From: Streptomyces fructofermentans
GTDB lineage: Bacteria > Actinomycetota > Actinomycetes > Streptomycetales > Streptomycetaceae
Reading direction: 5' to 3'
Assembly: GCF_014651055.1 (NCBI RefSeq)
Contig: NZ_BMWD01000001.1
Coordinates: forward strand, 477,770-541,769
DNA length: 64,000 bases
Shown here: positions 8,768-18,187 of the stretch, in pieces
Numbering within the stretch: position 1 is the stretch's first letter
Layout: each line of letters begins with the position of its first letter
Position numbers and translations under genes: made by a program
Notes under the pieces: generated by a model
What the model was told of the DNA's origin: nothing
The model's database searches: none
Seen by the model: the letters and a program-made list of their open reading frames with translations, nothing else

Positions 8768-10321
8768 TCAGGTGCAGACCTTGCCGCTCGGCGGGACCTC
8801 GCCCTCCAGCAGATAGCCGTCCACGGCCTGCCGTACGCACTTGCTTCCGCTGTCGTAGGAGCCGTGCCCCTGCCCCTTGTACGTCAGCTCGACCCCGACT
8901 CCCGGGCCCAGCGCCTCCACCATCTTGCGGGTGCCCTCGTAGGGCGTCGCGGGGTCGCCCGTGTTGCCGACCACGAGGACCGGGGCGGAGCCGGGCGCGC
9001 TCACGTCCGGGTGGTCCGCCGCGCCCGCCACGGCCCAGTCCGTGCAGCCGACCATGCCCCACGCCAGGTAGTCGCCGAACACGGGGGAGGCAGCGCGGAA
9101 CTCGGGGAGCCTCGCCCGCACGTCGTCGACGGTGTAGCGCGGCTTGTCGTCGGCGCAGTTGATGGAGACGTTGGCCGCGACGATGTTGCTGTACTCGCCG
9201 TCCTGGTTGCGGCCGTTCATCGCGTCCGCCAGCAGCATCAGGTCCTGGCCGTCCCCGTCGTACGCCTGCTGGAGCCCCTGCGTGAGGAACTCCCAGAAGT
9301 CCTGGGAGTACAGGGCCTGCGCGATGCCGCTGGTGGCGGCGGTCTGCGTCAGTTCCCTCGGGAAGATCCCCGGGATCGGTTTGCTGTCGAGGTCCTTGAG
9401 CAGTTTCGCGATCCGGTCCTTGACGTCCTGCGCGGTGTCGCCGATGGGGCAGTCCTCCACCTTGGTGGTGCAGTCCTCGGCGAAGTTGTCCAGCGCGCGC
9501 TGGAAGCCCCTGGCCTGCCCGAGCGAGCCCTGCTCCGGGTTCTGGGTCGGGTCGACGACCGCGTCGAAGACGGCCCGGCCGACCTTCTCGGGGAACAGGT
9601 GTGCGTACACGCCGCCGAGTTCGGTGCCGTACGAGATGCCGAAGTAGTGCAGTTCGTCGTCGCCGAGGACCTGCCGCATCAGGTCCATGTCGCGGGCCGC
9701 GTCGGTGGTGCGTACGTGCGGGAGGATCTTTCCCGAGTTGTCCTCGCAGGCCGCGTTGAAGTTCTTGGTGTTCGCCAGCAGGGTGTCGCGTTCCGCCGCG
9801 TCGTCGGGCGTTCCGTCCTGCTGGAAGTACTCGTCGAGCTGCTCGTTGTCCTCGCACTCCACGCCGTCGGAGCGGCCGACGCCGCGCGGGTCGAAGCTGA
9901 CCAGGTCGTAGCGGGTGCGCAGGCGCGTGTAGTCCTGGCCGAAGGCGGGCAGGGTGGTCACCCCCGAGCCGCCGGGACCGCCGAAGTTGAAGATCAGCGA
10001 GCCGATGCGCTCGTCCTTCGGGCCGCTCGACTCGGCGCGGATCAGCGCGAGCCCGATCGTGTCGCCGTCGGGGTCGTCCCAGTCGAGCGGTGCCTTGAGG
10101 GTGGCGCACTGCCAGGTGTCGCCGTCCGGGAGGGGCGAGGGGGCGTTCCCGCCGCCCTCGGACTCCGACGGTTCCGGGCAGTCCTCCCAGCTGAGCTTCT
10201 GCGCCGTCAGGTCCTCGTCCTGCGAGTCGTCGTCACCGCTGCCGCAGCCGGCGAGAGTCGCTGCCAGCAGCACGGCGGAGACGGTCAGGGCAGCGGCGCG
10301 CAGCGGGGAAGGGTTCGGCAT
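8768..10321 (-). CDS. Secreted lipoprotein alpha/beta hydrolase, paralogue
   Basis: A 517-residue paralogue of the neighbouring peptidase with the same architecture. The lipoprotein signal peptide ends in LAGC followed by an acidic linker. The core shares the LIFNFGGPGGSGV oxyanion-region segment, the nucleophile elbow GISYGTELGGVYAHLFP, and GNTGDPATPYEG plus GQGHGSYDSG for the acid and His of the triad. Start ATG 10321 has AGGATGGGA upstream. The two genes are tandem, same strand, 192 nt apart, pointing to local duplication; long identical blocks are visible at the triad regions. Likely an extracellular tripeptidyl aminopeptidase. Confidence 0.9.
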   Translation of the reverse strand: MPNPSPLRAAALTVSAVLLAATLAGCGSGDDDSQDEDLTAQKLSWEDCPEPSESEGGGNAPSPLPDGDTWQCATLKAPLDWDDPDGDTIGLALIRAESSGPKDERIGSLIFNFGGPGGSGVTTLPAFGQDYTRLRTRYDLVSFDPRGVGRSDGVECEDNEQLDEYFQQDGTPDDAAERDTLLANTKNFNAACEDNSGKILPHVRTTDAARDMDLMRQVLGDDELHYFGISYGTELGGVYAHLFPEKVGRAVFDAVVDPTQNPEQGSLGQARGFQRALDNFAEDCTTKVEDCPIGDTAQDVKDRIAKLLKDLDSKPIPGIFPRELTQTAATSGIAQALYSQDFWEFLTQGLQQAYDGDGQDLMLLADAMNGRNQDGEYSNIVAANVSINCADDKPRYTVDDVRARLPEFRAASPVFGDYLAWGMVGCTDWAVAGAADHPDVSAPGSAPVLVVGNTGDPATPYEGTRKMVEALGPGVGVELTYKGQGHGSYDSGSKCVRQAVDGYLLEGEVPPSGKVCT

Positions 10322-10394
10322 GATCCCATCCTGGGGCCGCCCGGGACGGGGCGCTCGGGGCGCGGTCCGTGCGGGTGAGGGCCCTGCGCGGTGC

Positions 10395-13364
10395 CTACAG
10401 CGCGCCCTTGCGCGTCAGGTGGTTGAAGAACAGCCATCCCGGCAGCACGGGCAGCCACAGGGTCAGGAGCCGGTAGAGGAGCACCGCGGGGGCGGCGACC
10501 TCCTTGGGGAGTCCGACGGCGATCAGGCCGACGGTGAGGGTGGCCTCGACCGCGCCCACGCCGCCCGGGGTGGGCGCGGCGGAGCCGAGCGCGTTTCCGG
10601 CGAGGAAGACGACGGCGACGCTGGCGATGCTCAGCGCGGGCATGTCCTCGCTGCCGAACGCCCTGATCGACGCGTCCAGGCACATCACGAAGCAGGCGGT
10701 CAGCAGCAGCATGCCGCCGATCCCGGTGATGAGCTTCTGCGGGCGCTGCAGGACGTCCAGCATGCGGGGTACGACACCGGCGAACAGCGACCTCACGCGC
10801 GTGACGACGAATTTCCGCAGGAACGGCACCGAGGTCACCACGAGGACGAGCACCGCGACCGTCAGCAGACCCGCGATGACGGTCCGGGACGGCGACAGGG
10901 AGGGCGTCTTCTCGGTACCGGTCAGATAGCCGAAGGCCAGCAGCATGAGGATGTGGCAGCCGAGGCCGAACAACTGCGAGGCTCCGACACTCGCCACGGC
11001 GAGCCCGGGGCGGACCCCCGAGCGCTGGAGGAACCGCGTGTTGAGGGCGACTCCGCCGACCGCCGCCGGCGCCACGATCTTCACGAACGACCCGGCGACC
11101 TGCGCGGCCACGGCCCGCATGAACGGCACGCGCTCGGGCACGAAGCCCAGCAGGCTCATGGCGGCCGCGAAGTAGCTGAGCGCCGAGAACAGGACCGCCG
11201 CGGCGACCCAGCCCCATTCGGCGTCGCTGAAGAGTCTGCCGAACTCGATGTGCGTGAGCTGGGAGAGCAGGAAGTACGCGCCGATCGCGCCCGCGATGAA
11301 GCTGATCAGCGTGCGCGGCCTGATGCGCTCCAGACGGGCCGGTTCCACCGGTGCCTGGGGTCTGATGAGCAGCACCTGGTGGCGGATCTGGGTGAGCAGG
11401 TCCTCCTCGCGCGCCTCGTCCAGGGCTTCGTCGATGGCCTGCTTCTCGGCCCGCTGCTCGGCGCGTACGGCCTTCTTGTCGGCCTTCTTGTCCGGCTTCT
11501 CCAGGGTGGGTCCGGACTTCTCGGAGAGGGCCGCGTGCTCCGCGGCACGGGCCAGCTTCGCCTGGTGCGACGCCTCCAGGACCGCCTCGCGTTCGCGCTG
11601 CGAGCGCTCCCTGGCCAGTTTCCGCAGCGTCCCGCGCGTGGCGCGCGTCAGCGCGATGGGCTGAAGCATCGGCAGGCAGTCGGCGACCACGTCGGGGCCG
11701 AGCACGCCCACGGCCGAGGCGACCGCGCGCTCGGCGCCCACCCGCAGTCCGACGGTGGTCACCAGCTGGGCGACGTCCATGCGCAGCAGCAGTTCGCCGG
11801 CGGCGATCTCGCCGTGCCGCATGTTCGTGAGGATCACCGTGCCGGAACGATCCACCAGGATCGCGTCGCCGGCGAGCCGGCGGTGCGCGATGCGCCGCGA
11901 CTGCAGCGCCTGCACCTGGTGCCAGGTGTCGCGCAGCAGCTCGTCGGTGATGTCCTCCTCGGGCAGCGAGTCCAGGGTGCGGCCGCCGATGTGCTCGTAG
12001 ACGAGCATCACGGCGTCCGGGCCCAGCTCGGAGGTGGCGATCAGCTTGGGCGCGTTGGCGCCGGCCGCGATGGCCGCGTAGGCGAGGAGCGCCTCCTGCT
12101 CCAGCGCCTGCCGCAGCGACTGGAGACTGCGCCGGGTCGCGAAACCACGGAGGGTCAGGTTCCGCCACGCGCGGTAGAAGAAGCCCTGGGCCTGTTGTTC
12201 CCGGTCGACGACGGTGACGTCCAGCGGTGGACCGTCCTCCAGGGTGACGAAGTACCGGCGGCCCCGGTCACCGGACTCCGTGGCGTCGGTCGTCTCCTCG
12301 CGGGCCGCGGTCACGGGGTGGAAGCCGACGTGCCGCAGTCCCGCCATGAGGGTGCGCCCGGTGGGCCGCACGTTGGGCGAGCCGACCGCGTACAGCGTTC
12401 CGTACGCGACGCTCCAGCCGATCAGGACCGTCAGGATGATCGAGAACGGCGTCGTGTAACCGGTGACCAGCATGGAGAACGCGTCGAGCAGCAGCACGAC
12501 CCACAGCACCGCGCGCCAGCGTGGTCGGCGCGACATGCCGACGGCAGTCATGTACGCGATCACCGGCGCGAGATAGCCGTGCACCGGGTCGGTGAGGGCG
12601 TGCATGTCGGCCGGTGAGGGCTGGGTGAGCGCCTTCTGGATCGAGTCGGGGGCCGCCTTGGCGACCCACAGGTCCGTGGCGAGGGTCACGCCGTGGGCGA
12701 GGACCGCGGCCAGCACGCCGTCGGCGATCCGCAGCCCGTCCCGTTTGATCAGCCGTTCGATGGCGAACGCGACCGGCACGAGCAGGATCGCGATGCTCGA
12801 CGCGAGCCCCGCGATCTTGATGAGCAGGTCAGGCGCCTCGTCGGTGCCCTTGTTGATGTCCTGCGCGAGCCCCGAGGTCGTGCCGTGGGCGAAGGCCGCG
12901 ATCGACAGCAGGACGACGATCGCGAGGACGCCCACCAGCAGGCGCATCAGGTCGGAGGGGCGGTGCACGCGCGCGGGGAGCAGCGGTTCGTCGCCCTCGA
13001 CCTCTTCGACCTGGGCGTCGTCGTCGCAGTCGTCGTCCGACCCGCCGGCCTCGTGGGATCCGCCGGACCCGTGGGATCCGCCGGACCCGTGGGATCCGCC
13101 GGCATCGTCGGACGCGCCGGACCCGTGCGACGTGCCGGACCCGGGAGGGCCGCCCCGCGTCTTCGGGCCCGTCCGCCCGTTCGCGGCCGGGTCCTCGGAC
13201 CGGTCCGCCTTCGACCCGTCCGTCACCGCCCGCTCCGGGGACTTCCTGCTCAGCGCCGCGGAAGCGTCCGGAGCGGACCCTTCCGTCTCGGCGCCGGCGT
13301 CAGGGCGCGACGAAACCTCAGAGGTGCCCTCCGCGTCTTCGGGGTGCACGCCCTGCTGCTTCAT
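10395..13364 (-). CDS. Kinase-like domain fused to LPG-synthase-type transmembrane domain
   Basis: Large membrane protein, 989 residues from ATG 13364 (chosen because GAAGAGA precedes it; a longer frame from 13448 lacks support). Residues 1-~115 are disordered with GSHGSG-type repeats. Hydrophobic segments follow at ~135-300. A cytoplasmic segment (~360-560) resembles a protein-kinase/ABC1 fold (MLVYEHIGGRTL, then RIAHRRLAGDAILVD as a catalytic-loop analogue), but TNMRHGEI replaces DFG, so activity is doubtful. After a charged coiled stretch come ~8 further helices of the lysylphosphatidylglycerol-synthase TM family (UPF0104), with PTPGGVGAVEA near the end. Probably modifies or flips a lipid; substrate unknown. 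Confidence 0.85.
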   Translation of the reverse strand: MKQQGVHPEDAEGTSEVSSRPDAGAETEGSAPDASAALSRKSPERAVTDGSKADRSEDPAANGRTGPKTRGGPPGSGTSHGSGASDDAGGSHGSGGSHGSGGSHEAGGSDDDCDDDAQVEEVEGDEPLLPARVHRPSDLMRLLVGVLAIVVLLSIAAFAHGTTSGLAQDINKGTDEAPDLLIKIAGLASSIAILLVPVAFAIERLIKRDGLRIADGVLAAVLAHGVTLATDLWVAKAAPDSIQKALTQPSPADMHALTDPVHGYLAPVIAYMTAVGMSRRPRWRAVLWVVLLLDAFSMLVTGYTTPFSIILTVLIGWSVAYGTLYAVGSPNVRPTGRTLMAGLRHVGFHPVTAAREETTDATESGDRGRRYFVTLEDGPPLDVTVVDREQQAQGFFYRAWRNLTLRGFATRRSLQSLRQALEQEALLAYAAIAAGANAPKLIATSELGPDAVMLVYEHIGGRTLDSLPEEDITDELLRDTWHQVQALQSRRIAHRRLAGDAILVDRSGTVILTNMRHGEIAAGELLLRMDVAQLVTTVGLRVGAERAVASAVGVLGPDVVADCLPMLQPIALTRATRGTLRKLARERSQREREAVLEASHQAKLARAAEHAALSEKSGPTLEKPDKKADKKAVRAEQRAEKQAIDEALDEAREEDLLTQIRHQVLLIRPQAPVEPARLERIRPRTLISFIAGAIGAYFLLSQLTHIEFGRLFSDAEWGWVAAAVLFSALSYFAAAMSLLGFVPERVPFMRAVAAQVAGSFVKIVAPAAVGGVALNTRFLQRSGVRPGLAVASVGASQLFGLGCHILMLLAFGYLTGTEKTPSLSPSRTVIAGLLTVAVLVLVVTSVPFLRKFVVTRVRSLFAGVVPRMLDVLQRPQKLITGIGGMLLLTACFVMCLDASIRAFGSEDMPALSIASVAVVFLAGNALGSAAPTPGGVGAVEATLTVGLIAVGLPKEVAAPAVLLYRLLTLWLPVLPGWLFFNHLTRKGAL
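13053..13104. repeat. Short in-frame tandem repeats (GSHGSG-coding)
   Basis: Repeats of about 18 bp built on cccgtgggatccgccgga lie inside the 5' part of the preceding gene. They encode the Gly-Ser-His repeats of its disordered N-terminus and stay in frame. Confidence 0.6.
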
Positions 13365-13549
13365 CGTCTCTTCTTGATCTCGTATCACCAGTAACCGCCC
13401 GCACGATGGTGGCATGTCCCACCGACACAGGGGGGCATCAGGGTGCAATCCGGGGGCGCACAGTCTGCCTCAAGCGCTGCTCGGGGGCGAGGAATACGCA
13501 CAGTCGCCGCCCCGTCACATTGTCGGTGGGGTGGGGCAGGATGGGCCGG

Positions 13550-13915
13550 ATGAGCGAGCAGAGCCTTCCGGCGGACGCCCTGCCGGAGTACGCGGAACGA
13601 GTCCTCGACGTCGCCGAGCTGATCCCGCCCGGGCGCGTCATGACGTACGGGGACGTCGCCGAATGGCTGGAGTCGGGCGGGCCGCGCCAGGTCGGCCGGG
13701 CCATGGCCCTCTACGGAGGTGCCGTTCCGTGGTGGCGTGTCATCCGCTCGGACGGCGTGCTGCTCCCCGGCCACGAACTGGAGGCGCTGGAGCACTACCG
13801 GGCCGAGGGCACCCCCCTGAGACAGGCGGGCAGAGCCGCCGAGGGCCATCTCCCGCGCGTCGACATGAGACGGGCGCGATGGGACGGCGGCACGTGTGCG
13901 GATGGTCACACCTGA
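13550..13915 (+). CDS. Alkyltransferase-like protein (MGMT/ATL family)
   Basis: A 121-residue DNA-binding protein of the O6-alkylguanine transferase fold. It carries the winged-helix signature PPGRVMTYGDVAEWL and the GGPRQVGRAM recognition segment. At the active-site position it reads VPWWRVI instead of PCHRV, so the alkyl-accepting cysteine is missing: an ATL, which flags alkylated bases for nucleotide-excision repair rather than repairing them. The start at ATG 13550 is supported by a -10-like CAGGAT (13537-13542) ending 7 nt upstream, i.e. a probable leaderless mRNA; ATG 13541 is the alternative. It precedes the helicase-nuclease genes adnA/adnB, a repair context. Confidence 0.88.
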   Translation: MSEQSLPADALPEYAERVLDVAELIPPGRVMTYGDVAEWLESGGPRQVGRAMALYGGAVPWWRVIRSDGVLLPGHELEALEHYRAEGTPLRQAGRAAEGHLPRVDMRRARWDGGTCADGHT

Positions 13916-14222
13916 CAGCTTCCGCCATGGGACGCCCGCGCGTGGCGTCGACCGCCCGTACGAGGGAAGCGGGGCACGTCCGCCGCATGCCGTACGTTCG
14001 TGATGCGGGGGACGGACGGGTCGTGAGCGAACCGGAGGAACACCGGCTTCCACCGCACCCGCAGGCGTAGCGTCGACGAGACGCATCCCGCTTCATCCCG
14101 CGGACACCGCCCTCCCCGCAGGGCGGCCCGCCCGCCCGTCGCCCGACCGGCAGCCCTCGACGGCCGGCGCGCCGCGCCGACCGTGACGAACCACAGCACA
14201 CCCACCAGGACCGGCGAACCAC
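13916..14222. other. Intergenic stretch before adnA
   Basis: About 307 nt without a convincing gene. Frames on both strands here are Arg/Pro/Ala-rich and lack a start with an SD. No clear hairpin terminator or palindrome was seen. It presumably carries the adnA promoter. Confidence 0.4.
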
Positions 14223-17200
14223 GTGAGCTCCTCCTCCACCACCAGGCGCCTGCCGCACCCCCAGGGGCGACAGGGGGCCCGTGGCGCCTACCGACTGGTC
14301 CGTACCCCGCCGGTCCGGGTGGCTCCCCCTGAGCTGGACGCAGGGCAGCGCGCCGTGGTTGACCACGAGGGCGGTCCGCTGCTCGTCCTCGCAGGTCCGG
14401 GCACCGGGAAGACCACCACCCTCGTCGAGTCCGTCGCGGCCCGGATCGCCCGGGGCGCGGACCCCGAACGGGTCCTCGTGCTGACCTTCAGCCGCAAGGC
14501 CGCCGTGGAACTGCGCGACCGCATGGCACTGCGGATAGGAGCCGCCCGGTCGCCCAGGGCCACGACGTTCCACTCCTTCTGCTACGCCCTGGTCCGCTCC
14601 CACCAGGACAGCGAACTGTTCGTGGAGCCCCTGCGGCTGCTGTCCGGCCCCGAGCAGGACGTGGCCGTCCGGGAACTCCTCGCGGGCCAGCCCGGCCTGG
14701 AACGGCTCGGCCTCGCCCACGTCCGCTGGCCCGACGAACTGCGCGCCTGCCTGACCACACGCGGCTTCGCCGACGAGGTCCGCGCGGTGCTCGCCCGCAG
14801 CCGCGAGCTGGGACTCGGCCCCGACTCGCTCCAGGCCTTCGCACGCCGCACCGGCCGCCCCGACTGGCTCGCCGCCTCCGCGTTCCTCGCCGAGTACCTC
14901 GACGTCCTCGACATGCAGGGCGTACTCGACTACGCGGAACTGGTGCACCGGGCCGTCCTGCTCGCCCGGCGCCCCGGCGTGGCCGAACGGCTCGCCGCGC
15001 AGTACGACGCCGTCTACGTCGACGAGTACCAGGACACCGATCCCGCGCAGGTCCGCCTGCTGCACGCCCTCGCCGGCGGCGGCCGCACCCTCGTGGCCTT
15101 CGGCGACCCCGACCAGTCGATCTACGCGTTCCGCGGCGCCGACGTGAACGGCATCCTGGAGTTCCCCGACGCGTTCCCGCGCGCCGACGGCACGCCGGCG
15201 GCCGTCGAGGTCCTCGGGACGTCACGCCGCTCCGGCGCGGACCTCCTGGCCGCCACCCGGCTGCTCACCCAGCGCATGCCCCTGACCCGGCTCGCCGCCG
15301 AGAAGGTACGCGCACACCGGGAACTCGCCCCCGTACGCGGAGGGGGCCACGTCGAGGTCCACACGTACCCGACGGCCGGCACGGAACTGGACAACATCGC
15401 GGACATCCTCCGGCGCGCGCACCTGGAGGACGGCGTCCCCTGGAACGAGATGGCCGTCCTGGTGCGCGCGGGCTCCCGCACCATCCCGACGATCCGCCGC
15501 ACCCTCACCGCCGCCGGAGTGCCCCTCGACATCGACGGCGACGACCTGCCCCTGCGCCACGAACCGTCCGTGGCGCCGCTCCTGACCGCGCTCAGGGCCG
15601 TGGCCGCGGCGGAACTCGGGGAGACGACGGGGGTACCGGGCGAGCCCGGAGCTCTGGAGGCCGACGGTCCCGAGGCGGTTGCCGGTTCGGAGACGGCCGA
15701 GGCTCCGGGGGCGGCCGAGGCTCCGGGGGCGGCCGAGATGGCCGAGGCTCCGGGGACGGCCGAGGCTCCGGGGGCGGTGGAGGTTCCTGGGGCGGTGGAG
15801 GTTCCGGGGACGGTCGGCGTCACGGGAGAGGCGGCCGATCCGACGGAACTCGGTGCTCCGGAGGCTGACGTTCCGGTCGATGCCGGTGCTGCGGAGGTCG
15901 GAGGTCCGGCGGATGCCGGTGCTGCGGAGGCCGAGGGTCCGGTCGAGGCCGAGAACCCGCGGCCGGAGCAGGCATGGCTCGACACCGAGACCGCGCTCAC
16001 CCTCCTCGCGTCCCCGCTGGGAGGCATGGACGCCGCCGACCTGCGGCGCCTCGGCCGGGCCCTGCGCGAGGAGGAGCGCGCCGGAGGCAACCACGTACCT
16101 CCGCCCTCCGACGAACTGCTCGCGCGCGCCCTCGCCGAGCCGGAACGGCTGGTCGCCCACGACCCGTCGTACGCGCGCGGAGCACAGCGGCTCGGCGCGC
16201 TGCTGCAGAAGGCCCGCGAGCGTCTCGCGGGCGGCGGCACCGCCGAGGAGGCGCTCTGGGAGCTGTGGGACGGCACCCCCTGGCCGCAGCGACTGGAACG
16301 GGCCGCCCGGCGCGGCGGCGCCGCCGGACGCAACGCCGACCGCGACCTCGACGCCGTGTGCGCCCTGTTCGCGACGGCCTCCCGCGCCGAGGAACGCACC
16401 GGAGGCCGGGGCGCCCTCAACTTCCTGGAGGAGGTCGAGGCCCAGGACATCGCCGCCGACACCCTCACCCGCAGGGCCGTACGCCCCGACGCCGTACGCC
16501 TGATGACCGCGCACCGCTCCAAAGGCCTGGAGTGGCGCCTCGTCGTCGTCGCGGGCGTCCAGGAAGGGCTGTGGCCCGACCTGCGCCGCCGCGGCTCACT
16601 CCTGGAGGCCGACCGCATCGGACGTGACGGCCTCGCCGAACCCCTCACCCCCGGAGCGCTCCTGTCCGAGGAGCGCCGCCTGTTCTACGTGGCCGCCACG
16701 CGCGCGCGTGAACGCCTCGTCGTGACCGCCGTGAAGGCCCCCGCCGACGACGGCGACCAGCCCTCCCGCTTCCTCACCGAACTCGGCGTCGAGCCCAAGG
16801 ACACGACCGGCCGCCCGCGCCGCCCCCTGTCCGTCGCCGCCCTCGTCGCCGAACTGCGCGCCACCACGGTCGACCCGCGCGTGTCGGACACCCTGCGCGA
16901 TGCCGCCGCACGCCGGCTGGCCAGACTCGCGTCGCTCGGCGACGAGGACGGCCGCCCCCTCGTACCGTCCGCGCACCCCTACCGCTGGTGGGGCATGTAC
17001 GACCCGACCGAGAGCAAGGTGCCGCTGCGTGACCGCGACCACCCCGTCGTGCTCTCCGGCAGCGCCCTCGACCAGCTCGCCAACACCTGCACCCTGCAGT
17101 GGTTCCTGGGGCGCGAGGTGAAGGCCGACGCGCCCGCCACCGTCGCCCAGGGCTTCGGCAACGTCGTGCACGTCCTCGCCGACGAGGTCGCCTCCGGCCG

Positions 17201-17846
17201 CACCCCCGCCGACCTCGCCGTCCTCATGGAACGCCTCGACTCCGTGTGGGACGCGCTCGCCTTCGACGCGCCCTGGAAGTCCGCTCAGGAGAAGGAGCAC
17301 GCGCGCGTGGCGCTCGAACGCTTCCTGAAGTGGCACGTCATGGACCGCACCGGCCGCACACCGGTGGCGAGCGAGCACGACTTCGACGTCACCCTCGAAG
17401 CGGGCTCGTACGAGGTGCGCATCCGCGGCTCCATGGACCGCGTCGAGCGCGACGCGCAGGGCCGCGCGTACGTGGTCGACTTCAAGACCGGCAAGCAGGC
17501 GCCGAGCGCCGCCGACGTGGCCCACCACCCGCAGCTCGCCGTCTACCAGCTCGCCGTCCGCGAGGGAGCCGTGGACGAGGCGTTCGACGGGGAACGCCCC
17601 GAGGCGGGCGGCGCCGAACTCGTCCAGCTCCGCCAGGGCGCCCCCAAGAAGGACGGCGGCGAGACCCTGCCCAAGGTGCAGGGGCAGGAGCCGCTGGACG
17701 GGGAGTGGGTCGGCGACCTCCTCGCCACGGCCGCGGGGAAGGTCCTCGACGAGCGGTTCGGCCCGACGACCGGGCAGCACTGCACCCACTGCGCCTTCCG
17801 TGCCTCGTGCAGCGCGCGTCCGGAGGGACGGCACGTCGTGGAGTGA
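14223..17846 (+). CDS. adnA: AdnA-type helicase-nuclease subunit with Fe-S cysteines
   Basis: UvrD-like subunit of the actinobacterial end-resecting AdnAB motor-nuclease. Walker A LAGPGTGKTT is at residues ~56-65, DEYQD at ~266 and FGDPDQSIYAFRGAD just after. The C-terminal RecB-type nuclease carries VVDFKTGKQ near 1085. Four cysteines, one in NTCTLQW (~956) and three in CTHCAFRASC (~1186-1195), match the AddB-type iron-sulfur staple, and on this basis I call it AdnA rather than AdnB. Residues ~465-580 are an extra Ala/Glu/Pro/Gly repeat insert inside the helicase. The GTG start has AGGA 11 nt upstream. The adnB gene follows 340 nt downstream. Confidence 0.9.
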   Translation: MSSSSTTRRLPHPQGRQGARGAYRLVRTPPVRVAPPELDAGQRAVVDHEGGPLLVLAGPGTGKTTTLVESVAARIARGADPERVLVLTFSRKAAVELRDRMALRIGAARSPRATTFHSFCYALVRSHQDSELFVEPLRLLSGPEQDVAVRELLAGQPGLERLGLAHVRWPDELRACLTTRGFADEVRAVLARSRELGLGPDSLQAFARRTGRPDWLAASAFLAEYLDVLDMQGVLDYAELVHRAVLLARRPGVAERLAAQYDAVYVDEYQDTDPAQVRLLHALAGGGRTLVAFGDPDQSIYAFRGADVNGILEFPDAFPRADGTPAAVEVLGTSRRSGADLLAATRLLTQRMPLTRLAAEKVRAHRELAPVRGGGHVEVHTYPTAGTELDNIADILRRAHLEDGVPWNEMAVLVRAGSRTIPTIRRTLTAAGVPLDIDGDDLPLRHEPSVAPLLTALRAVAAAELGETTGVPGEPGALEADGPEAVAGSETAEAPGAAEAPGAAEMAEAPGTAEAPGAVEVPGAVEVPGTVGVTGEAADPTELGAPEADVPVDAGAAEVGGPADAGAAEAEGPVEAENPRPEQAWLDTETALTLLASPLGGMDAADLRRLGRALREEERAGGNHVPPPSDELLARALAEPERLVAHDPSYARGAQRLGALLQKARERLAGGGTAEEALWELWDGTPWPQRLERAARRGGAAGRNADRDLDAVCALFATASRAEERTGGRGALNFLEEVEAQDIAADTLTRRAVRPDAVRLMTAHRSKGLEWRLVVVAGVQEGLWPDLRRRGSLLEADRIGRDGLAEPLTPGALLSEERRLFYVAATRARERLVVTAVKAPADDGDQPSRFLTELGVEPKDTTGRPRRPLSVAALVAELRATTVDPRVSDTLRDAAARRLARLASLGDEDGRPLVPSAHPYRWWGMYDPTESKVPLRDRDHPVVLSGSALDQLANTCTLQWFLGREVKADAPATVAQGFGNVVHVLADEVASGRTPADLAVLMERLDSVWDALAFDAPWKSAQEKEHARVALERFLKWHVMDRTGRTPVASEHDFDVTLEAGSYEVRIRGSMDRVERDAQGRAYVVDFKTGKQAPSAADVAHHPQLAVYQLAVREGAVDEAFDGERPEAGGAELVQLRQGAPKKDGGETLPKVQGQEPLDGEWVGDLLATAAGKVLDERFGPTTGQHCTHCAFRASCSARPEGRHVVE
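15640..15965. repeat. In-frame low-complexity insert in adnA
   Basis: A coding stretch built from imperfect units such as gaggctccgggggcggcc, giving AEAPGA/VEVPGA/DAGAAE peptide repeats. The unit lengths keep the frame. It separates helicase motifs and probably loops out of the motor. Confidence 0.75.
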
Positions 17847-17850
17847 CAGT

Positions 17851-17937
17851 CCGCTCACCGGCTCACCGGCTCACCGGCTGACCGGCTGACCGGCTGACCG
17901 GCTGACCGGCTGACCGGCTGACCGGCTCACCGGCTGA
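17851..17937. repeat. 9-bp tandem repeat array after adnA
   Basis: About nine copies of ctgaccggc / ctcaccggc run head-to-tail just after the adnA stop codon, with only a c/g change between variants. It is not CRISPR-like, because there are no spacers. Confidence 0.85.
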
Positions 17938-18173
17938 ACGCCTGGCGGGCTGACCGGCGGCAGGGGGACGGGCGGCCCCCAGGGGGGACCACACCCCGCC
18001 CGGAGACCCGCCGGGGGGAACCCCTCGGACGGCACGGTTCCGCCCGGCGGACCGCATGCCTCCGGTGCCCGAGCGGTCCGCCGGCCACAACGTGACGTAC
18101 CGCACCACCCGTGCTGACCAGCACATCTACCGACCCGGCCGTCGATACGGCACCGACTGTCAGTGGACGCGGC

Positions 18174-18187
18174 TAGCCTCTCTCACG
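18174..18187 (+). promoter_or_regulatory. Leaderless-type -10 element for adnB
   Basis: TAGCCT at 18174-18179 ends 7 nt before GTG 18187, which places transcription start on or next to the start codon. No convincing -35 hexamer is visible. Confidence 0.5.

Noticed and set aside
9954..12617. An 887-codon + strand frame
   Set aside because: It is antisense over the second peptidase and the kinase-like membrane protein. Composition is His/Glu/Arg/Gly-rich with no recognisable fold.
17851..17937. Possible CRISPR array
   Set aside because: The 9-bp units are contiguous with no unique spacers, and no cas genes are present.
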